Positions 58,880-64,000 of a stretch of DNA of 64,000 nucleotides are shown here, piece after piece. This DNA is from UBA2357 sp041916775. GTDB lineage: Bacteria; Pseudomonadota; Gammaproteobacteria; Burkholderiales; Rhodocyclaceae. Under the pieces are notes generated by a model that saw only the letters and a list, made by a program, of their open reading frames with translations, was not told the DNA's origin and did not search any database. The DNA lies in the NCBI GenBank assembly GCA_041916775.1, contig JAYRYZ010000001.1, forward strand, positions 186,001-250,000, given 5' to 3'. A program made the translations under genes and the position numbers. The first letter of the stretch is position 1, and each line of letters starts with the position of its first letter.

Positions 58880-59809
58880 ATGAATATGCTGTTTCATAGT
58901 GGCAATCCATTTCTCCGTCGGATCTGTCTTGTGTTCGCTCTCTTCGCGACTAGCGCGATGGTCACGCCTCACGCTTGGGCGGAGGAGGCGGATCCGGTGA
59001 TCTTCGAGGTGGGCGCGGACACGCTGCGCCTGAGCGATTTGCGCGCCTTCGTCGGCCAGCGGCCGCAGTACCGCGCCAATCTCGCAACCCGTGCGGGGCT
59101 GAACGAGTTGGTTTACGAGATGCTGGACGCCCGCCTGTTCCGCATGGAAGGCGAGCGCCTCGAGATGACGCCGCCACCGGGGGTCAAGCCTGAACACGAC
59201 GGTTACTACTTTTCCGTCCAGTTCGCCACCATCGAGCGCTGTGAGGCGCCGGCTGAAGACGCCGTGAAGGCCTTTTACGACGCCAACACCTTCCAGTTCA
59301 CCACACCAGCGTTCGTGCGTGTTTCACGGGTGATCTTGCCGGCCACAGCGAGCATCGACGGGGTGCCCGCCGAGGCCTTCCTGCGCGATGCGGCGGCGTC
59401 GGCAGGCGCTGAGGCGGGCCGCTTCGACGAGTTGGTCGGCAAGGTCTCGGCCGCGTTGCCAGAGGTGTCGAGCTTCGACATGCGCCAGGGCGACCTCGGC
59501 TTTCAGCAGGTGCCACCGGCTGAACATCTCGGTGACGCGTTCGAGCGGCAACTCCTCAAGGCGCGGGTGGGTGATGTCATCGGGCCGCTCGCGAGCGGCA
59601 ATGCCTTCGTGCTGGTGAAGGTCACGGAGCGGCGCGAGCCGATCACCACGCCGTGGCCGCAAGCCAGGGACGATGCGTCCAGGGCGATGCTGCGTGCGTG
59701 CGCGGACGAGATGCGCTGGAAGAAGCGCCGCGAGCTGTTCGAGCGCTACAAGGTGGTAGTGCACGAAGATGTCATCCGTGCGCTGCAGCCATCCATCCCT
59801 GGCCAATAG
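58880..59809 (+). CDS. Periplasmic peptidyl-prolyl isomerase, SurA/EpsD-like parvulin
   Basis: A 309-residue exported protein: signal peptide ending near ATSAMVTPHAWA, a SurA-N-like helical region (LSDLRAFVGQRPQYRANLATRAGLNELVYEM is its core, in pieces), and a parvulin domain with FTTPAFVRVSRVILPA, FDMRQGDLGFQQVPPAEHLG and LLKARVGDVIGPLASGNAFVLVKVTERRE. It would help fold or escort exported proteins. EpsD-type parvulins occur in exopolysaccharide clusters with PEP-CTERM systems. It starts 16 bases after the FG-GAP gene and precedes the acetyltransferase by three bases. Confidence 0.87.
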   Translation: MNMLFHSGNPFLRRICLVFALFATSAMVTPHAWAEEADPVIFEVGADTLRLSDLRAFVGQRPQYRANLATRAGLNELVYEMLDARLFRMEGERLEMTPPPGVKPEHDGYYFSVQFATIERCEAPAEDAVKAFYDANTFQFTTPAFVRVSRVILPATASIDGVPAEAFLRDAAASAGAEAGRFDELVGKVSAALPEVSSFDMRQGDLGFQQVPPAEHLGDAFERQLLKARVGDVIGPLASGNAFVLVKVTERREPITTPWPQARDDASRAMLRACADEMRWKKRRELFERYKVVVHEDVIRALQPSIPGQ

Positions 59810-59812
59810 CGC

Positions 59813-60430
59813 ATGCAGTTGCAGGGGTTTCCCGACCCGGTCGAACGCCATCCCGGCTTCGATAGCGTCGGCGCGGGTACGCGTATCGCCGAGGATGTAT
59901 CGGTGTTCCGCTTTGGCGAGCCCGGCGACGTGGTGACGATCGGTTGTGACGCAGTGCTTCACCGCAGCGTGCGGATCGTCATCGGGGACACCCGCCAGCA
60001 CACGTCCACCGGTCTGCACATCGGCGACAGGGTTCATGTGAACGTTGGTGCATACCTCTCCGGCGAAGGGGGGTTGCGCATTTCCGATGACGTGCTGATC
60101 GGCCCGCACGCCAAGCTCCTCTCTGCAGGGCACCAGATCGACGACGGCACGCCGTGCGTGAGTCACGCTCCACTGACCTTTGGCGAGATCACGATCGGCA
60201 AGGGCGCCTGGATCGGTGCCGGCGCGATCGTGCTCGAGGGTGTGTGTGTTGGCGCGGGTGCGGTCGTCGCCGCCGGAGCACTGGTGCGCGAGGCGGTACC
60301 GGACTTCGCGGTGGTGGCAGGCGTGCCGGCACGGCTGGTGCGTTACCGCAAGGGCTTCGAACCGCAGGCCGCCGTACCGGCGAACGCTGCGACGACGCGA
60401 CGGCCCTGGTGGGCACGTCTTCTGGGTTGA
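59813..60430 (+). CDS. Left-handed beta-helix (hexapeptide) O-acetyltransferase
   Basis: A 205-residue cytoplasmic acyltransferase of the LacA/WcaF/CapG class. Hexapeptide turns repeat through VSVFRFG, VTIGCDAVLHRSVRIVIGD, LHIGDRVHVNVGAY, LRISDDVLIGPHA and ITIGKGAWIGAGAIVLEGV (shown in parts). The likely catalytic histidine is H107 in LLSAGHQIDD, and AVVAGVPARLVRYRK closes the helix as usual. It would acetylate a sugar or glycan precursor. The parvulin gene ends three bases upstream. Confidence 0.92.
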   Translation: MQLQGFPDPVERHPGFDSVGAGTRIAEDVSVFRFGEPGDVVTIGCDAVLHRSVRIVIGDTRQHTSTGLHIGDRVHVNVGAYLSGEGGLRISDDVLIGPHAKLLSAGHQIDDGTPCVSHAPLTFGEITIGKGAWIGAGAIVLEGVCVGAGAVVAAGALVREAVPDFAVVAGVPARLVRYRKGFEPQAAVPANAATTRRPWWARLLG

Positions 60431-60447
60431 GGCGGCGCGCTGCAGCG

Positions 60448-61287
60448 ATGAGTTCAGCGAGCTTCATGAGTGTGATTGCGACGCTCTCGACGGCCTGCGG
60501 TGCCGTGCATGCATTCGAGGGAGCACTCGATGGACAGGGCTGGTGCGGTTTCGACTGGTTGCGGCCGGGTGGGGTGTTCGTTGTATCCCAGGCGGATCTG
60601 CGGCAGGAGGTTCGCGTCGCGGCGAGCTTCCGATGGGCTGGCGATGGCGTCGTGCCGCGCGCCGAGGGCAAGACGGGCGAACATGCGATTCTCGGGCTGG
60701 TGCAGGGTGTGTCCCCCGCATCGACCGAGGCCCTGTGCCCTGCGTCCGGCCGCGTCGAGCCCATGCTCAACTCATCGCGTCACGGCATGCGGCAAGGGCT
60801 GCACAGGCAAGGTGTCGGTGTATTGCTCGCGCCGGTGGGGCTCGTGATCGAAGTCTGGAATGGCGACGGCACGGCCCGGACCTGGAGCGCGGAGCACCGC
60901 GGCTGCGCGCTGAGCGTGCCTGCGGGGACGATTGCCCCGCCCTGCGTCCCGGTGCTGGCGCATGTGGTCGGCGACGATGACTTCATCACCGCGCGTCCGC
61001 CGACGTTCGCCATCGAGCAGGGCCGAACGTACTGGCTGGAGTTGCGCTTCAGGCAGGAGACTGCAGGCGGCGCGGGATCGGTTGCCGCGCAGTTGCGGGC
61101 TGATCGCGTGGATGGCCCGCTGCTTCAAGCGGCGCGTATGGACGTCGAGTTGCCGCCGTGGGCACCGATGGAGCCGCTCGAAGTGGTTGTGGGGCGTACC
61201 GGGGCGGAGTATCCGGAGCATCGCTATCCGTCCGCGAAGATCGATTTCTCGCTGAAGCGCCCCGGCACCAGGCAGGAAACGCGATGA
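60448..61287 (+). CDS. Unrecognised exported protein
   Basis: A 279-residue protein with a short signal-like start (SSASFMSVIATLSTACGAVHA). I do not recognise the family. The body looks beta-rich, with WCGFDWLRPGGVFVV, VGVLLAPVGLVIEVWNGDG and GRTYWLELRFRQETAGG suggesting a carbohydrate-binding or concanavalin-like fold, unconfirmed. Cysteines are few (WCGFDW, ALCPASG, RGCALSV, PPCVPV). A TTG at 60427 overlapping the previous stop is an alternative start. The stop overlaps the next gene by four bases, so it is produced with the GH42-like protein. Confidence 0.75.
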   Translation: MSSASFMSVIATLSTACGAVHAFEGALDGQGWCGFDWLRPGGVFVVSQADLRQEVRVAASFRWAGDGVVPRAEGKTGEHAILGLVQGVSPASTEALCPASGRVEPMLNSSRHGMRQGLHRQGVGVLLAPVGLVIEVWNGDGTARTWSAEHRGCALSVPAGTIAPPCVPVLAHVVGDDDFITARPPTFAIEQGRTYWLELRFRQETAGGAGSVAAQLRADRVDGPLLQAARMDVELPPWAPMEPLEVVVGRTGAEYPEHRYPSAKIDFSLKRPGTRQETR

Positions 61288-63269
61288 GGCGAAAGGTCAC
61301 GACCGTCGGGGCACCCTGGCCGAGAGCAGGGCTGCGTGTCGCTTGGCGCGCCGTGCTGAGAGTGGCTTTGCTCGTCTGCGTGAGCCTTGCGGGTTCAGGT
61401 ATGGCCTGGGCCAGCCAGTGCCGGGACGGCCCGATCATATCGGGCTTCGAATCGGACGTGTTCTACCATGATCCCGAGGCGCTGGTTGGTGGGTTCGCGG
61501 GCTCCGGCATCAACACGGTTGCCACGACGATTGCGTGGTCGGTGGTCGAGGCGCATCCGGGGCAGATTGACGCCTCGCCGTATTTTCCCGCTCTCGATGC
61601 GCTGACCGCACGCGGCTACTGCATCATCCTGCTGCTCGATACTGCGGGCCGCGCAATGCATTCGGAGATTGCGCGCAAGTACGTCGCCGATCTCGCGACC
61701 ATCCCGGATTCGAGCCGTCCGGCCTGGCTTGCGGATACAGTGGCTGACCTGCACGCGGTCGACTTCTATGGCGGGGTGTCGCGTTCGCTGGAGTTCGAGA
61801 ACCCCGCAGCCCGTGAGCACGCGATACGCTTCTACCGTGGGGTGATCCCGACGCTGCTCGAGCGCTACCGTGAACACATCGTCGGTTTCGCGAGCTGCGT
61901 CACCAGCGAGTGCGAGATCAAGTTCAGCCAGAACGGATTCCGCTGGGAATCGTATAGCCCGCTCGCAAGGGCTGCGTTCCGGGACTACCAGATGTCGCTC
62001 GGTCTCGCGCCGCAGGACATGCCGGTGATGGACTTCCCCAACCACTTGGCGGGAGGCCAGCCGCGCGAAGTTGCAGCCTACCCTGTCATGCAGGCGTTTC
62101 GCGAGGAGTCGCTGCGGCGCCATGCGTGTGCGCTGTCTGAAGTCATCGGTGAGTTCGGGCAGCGGCGGATCGGCTATTTCGGCCAACCGTTCGCCTTCCC
62201 CGACGGTATCTATGCGACGGGCGTGATCGAGAAGGTGGTGGATTGCTTCGACGTAGCCGTCATCGATTACAACTTCTACAACGGCTATGCGGTCGAGCTG
62301 CGCCCCGACATTCCGGCGTTCATCACCGACTACGCGTTGGCGCTCGGCTATCCGGAGGTGATGGTCGGCCTGTATGCCGAGCGCTTCCGGGACCCCGCCA
62401 CGGGGGAGGTCGATGCGCGCGCGTATCGGGTGATCTCGGATGCGCTCGCGCAGGTTTCGCCCAGCGCGCGGCTGCTCGGCGCAGAAGTGGGCAACCTTAC
62501 TGGCACGGAGTTCGCCCGACTGCCGGGTCTCTCCGGACAACTCGAGCGCATGACGCGTGATCCATTGCGTGCCGCCGATGCCATGCCGCGGGTTGCGCTC
62601 TATGCGTCGATCGCGAATTCCTACCTGTGGCAGGGCGAGTGGTCCAACGGCCGCCAGCTCCTGCAGGACAACCTGCTCGCCACCTACCGTGCGCTGAAGG
62701 CGCAGCGTGGCGTGGAGCTCGTCATCATTGCAGACCGGCATCTGGCGGCCGGTGATGAAGCCCTGGCGGACATCGATGTGCTGGTGCTGCCGCATCTCAC
62801 CACCATGCCGCCGGCCGCCCGTGAAGCTATCCTCCGCCATGTCGAGCGAGGTGGTCGGGTGCTGGCCGACATGCAGCTCGACGCCTTCCTGCCTACCGGG
62901 GCAATCCAGGCTGACGACCGCCTGCGGAGAGCACTGGGCATTGCGGCGCAGCAAGCGTTCGGGCAGGTGATGGGTTTTCGCAACGGTGCGGCGCTGGTGG
63001 CGTTTCCAGCGCAGCGCCAGTATGTTGGCGGCTTCCTGCTCGCACCGCTGCCGGGCTTCAGGGTGGCCTATCCTGCTCTGAAGGGCCTGGGCGAAGGTGT
63101 GGTTCTGCAGGGCGCTGCATCCACCGTCTTCGGCTACCTGCCCTTGCTCGTGGAAGGGCGAATTGCAGGTTGGGCGCGCGACGCTTTCTCCGCCGAACTG
63201 CAGCGCCTGCTCGCGGGGAGGCCGATAGTGCGGTTTGGTGGTGGCGCGGACGTGGATTCAGGGAGTTGA
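61284..63269 (+). CDS. Exported GH42-like protein (beta-galactosidase fold)
   Basis: A 661-residue exported protein: signal peptide (about 1-44, ending SGMAWAS), then a TIM-barrel-like part with INTVATTIAWSVVEAHPG and a candidate acid/base glutamate in FASCVTSECEIKFSQNGF. It is followed by RAAFRDYQ, which parallels GH42 enzymes. The last third (ELVIIADRHL, DIDVLVLPHLTTMPPAAREAILRHVERGGRVLAD in parts) matches the trimerisation domain of that family. It may cut or bind a polysaccharide made by this locus. Both the catalytic residues and the substrate are inferred. Overlaps the previous gene by four bases. Confidence 0.78.
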   Translation: MRRKVTTVGAPWPRAGLRVAWRAVLRVALLVCVSLAGSGMAWASQCRDGPIISGFESDVFYHDPEALVGGFAGSGINTVATTIAWSVVEAHPGQIDASPYFPALDALTARGYCIILLLDTAGRAMHSEIARKYVADLATIPDSSRPAWLADTVADLHAVDFYGGVSRSLEFENPAAREHAIRFYRGVIPTLLERYREHIVGFASCVTSECEIKFSQNGFRWESYSPLARAAFRDYQMSLGLAPQDMPVMDFPNHLAGGQPREVAAYPVMQAFREESLRRHACALSEVIGEFGQRRIGYFGQPFAFPDGIYATGVIEKVVDCFDVAVIDYNFYNGYAVELRPDIPAFITDYALALGYPEVMVGLYAERFRDPATGEVDARAYRVISDALAQVSPSARLLGAEVGNLTGTEFARLPGLSGQLERMTRDPLRAADAMPRVALYASIANSYLWQGEWSNGRQLLQDNLLATYRALKAQRGVELVIIADRHLAAGDEALADIDVLVLPHLTTMPPAAREAILRHVERGGRVLADMQLDAFLPTGAIQADDRLRRALGIAAQQAFGQVMGFRNGAALVAFPAQRQYVGGFLLAPLPGFRVAYPALKGLGEGVVLQGAASTVFGYLPLLVEGRIAGWARDAFSAELQRLLAGRPIVRFGGGADVDSGS

Positions 63270-63278
63270 TCGAAAAGC

Positions 63279-64000
63279 ATGGCTGAGCATCCTTTCTCCG
63301 CCGCGGCGCTATCGCGCCTGGTATTGGTCGCGCTGGTCGCGCTGACGCCTTTGGTGATTGTGGCCGCCTATTGGGGCGCGTGGACCCACGGCCTCATCTT
63401 CGATGATTCCGGGCTTGCCGGGCTGGTTTCGCAGTACGCCGCGCTAGACGCCCTGCGCCCGCGCCTCCTGGCCTATGGCTCGTTTGCCTGGCTGGAGAAC
63501 GCCTTCGGCTGGGCACAGGGTGGCGCCGTGCAGCGGGTATTCAATCTCGTGATTCATTGCGGGGTGGTGATCGGGCTCTTCATGCTGCACCGCGGTCTGT
63601 TCTCGCGCCTGCCCGGGCAGGCTGTGGCAGAGCCGGGCGGCTGGAGGGAGCAGCGCGTGCCGCTCGCGCTGGCGGTTGCGGTGCTGATGTTCGCCGTGCA
63701 TCCGGTGGCGAGCTACGCGGTTGCCTACCTGATCCAGCGCTCCATCCTGATGGCGACCTTTTTCGTCGTCTGGGGGCTGGTGGCGTTTTCATGGGGTGTG
63801 CGCAGTGGCCGCCCGCTCGGGTATGCCCTTGCCTTGGTGTGCTATCTGCTCGCGATGCTCAGCAAGGAGTATGCGCTGGCGGCACCCGCTGTGGCGCTTG
63901 CGATCTACATCTGGCTTGCACGACCGTCCCGCCCCGCGCTGATTCGACTCGGTGCGGTGGTTGGGGTGCTGGTCGGGGCAATTGGTGGGCTGCTGCTCAC
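63279..64000 (+). CDS. Polytopic membrane protein, TMTC/glycosyltransferase-39-like (3' truncated)
   Basis: A frame open from ATG 63279 to the right edge (240 codons). The first helix (LVLVALVALTPLVIVAAYWG) is followed by a periplasmic loop with LIFDDSGLAGL, carrying the DD pair found in GT-C enzymes, and then more helices. AVHPVASYAVAYLIQRSILMA and YLLAMLSKEYALAAPAVALA closely follow the pattern of TMTC-like and PMT-type membrane proteins, which often end in TPR repeats. Such proteins transfer sugars from lipid carriers to proteins or glycans. It starts nine bases after the GH42-like gene. The C-terminus is outside the window. Confidence 0.75.
   Translation, partial: MAEHPFSAAALSRLVLVALVALTPLVIVAAYWGAWTHGLIFDDSGLAGLVSQYAALDALRPRLLAYGSFAWLENAFGWAQGGAVQRVFNLVIHCGVVIGLFMLHRGLFSRLPGQAVAEPGGWREQRVPLALAVAVLMFAVHPVASYAVAYLIQRSILMATFFVVWGLVAFSWGVRSGRPLGYALALVCYLLAMLSKEYALAAPAVALAIYIWLARPSRPALIRLGAVVGVLVGAIGGLLL

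Noticed and set aside
61395..62954. A 519-codon minus-strand frame opposite the GH42-like gene
   Set aside because: Plus-strand protein has signal peptide and family motifs; the minus frame has neither.

Overview
The window is GC-rich chromosomal DNA with mostly G or C third codon positions. Its gene content points to a betaproteobacterium of the Rhodocyclaceae/Zoogloeaceae type (Thauera, Azoarcus or Zoogloea relatives). The main signs are an aa3-oxidase assembly operon, an rpoH gene under a CIRCE operator, a PEP-CTERM protein with a sigma-54 promoter, exosortase-associated acyltransferases, and a type II secretion operon inside a surface-polysaccharide locus. I see no rRNA, tRNA, CRISPR array, insertion sequence or phage gene. 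Nearly all sequence is protein coding, and many genes overlap by 4 bases (ATGA or GTGA).

Region 1 (1-4.8 kb): the end of coxC, a small DUF2909-type membrane protein on the opposite strand, SURF1, a SCO-like protein, heme A synthase, heme O synthase and SCO. A perfect 50-bp palindrome separates this operon from convergent rpoH (4.8-5.7 kb), whose promoter lies inside a perfect CIRCE element. Region 2 (5.8-15.5 kb): a minus-strand operon of FAD oxidoreductase, two FtsX-type permeases, a PEP-CTERM/exosortase-associated acyltransferase and a fructosamine-kinase-like protein. It is followed by a methyltransferase, a PEP-CTERM protein, a fatty acid desaturase and a second N-acyl amino acid synthase-like acyltransferase. 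I read this as a candidate lipid or surface island.

Region 3 (15.7-30.9 kb) is mixed: a QseBC-like two-component system next to ycjX/ycjF-like genes, folE, a TetR-regulated RND efflux operon, a pcm-like methyltransferase, a rhodanese, a TolC-type channel and waaA. Region 4 (31-55.5 kb) is an O-antigen or surface-polysaccharide locus. UDP-glucuronate epimerase and a WbpV/WbpL/WbpM-like trio (UDP-QuiNAc synthesis and chain initiation) come first, then apaH and a glycosyltransferase, then a complete-looking gspEFGHIJKLM-C-D set. Two glycosyltransferases, Wzm/Wzt with a C-terminal cargo domain, an acyltransferase-like protein, an epimerase and a methyltransferase with a coiled coil follow. The last gene looks like a small relative of WbdD-type chain terminators.

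Region 5 (55.6-64 kb): a small lipoprotein, then an unrecognised secreted protein with every mark of very high expression (near-consensus promoter, strong ribosome site, optimal codons, UUCG terminator). A 534-base non-coding stretch with possible RNA structure follows. Last comes a cluster of an FG-GAP lipoprotein, a parvulin-type isomerase, a hexapeptide acetyltransferase, an unknown exported protein, a GH42-like exported protein and a truncated polytopic TMTC-like protein. I could not assign this last cluster to a known system.
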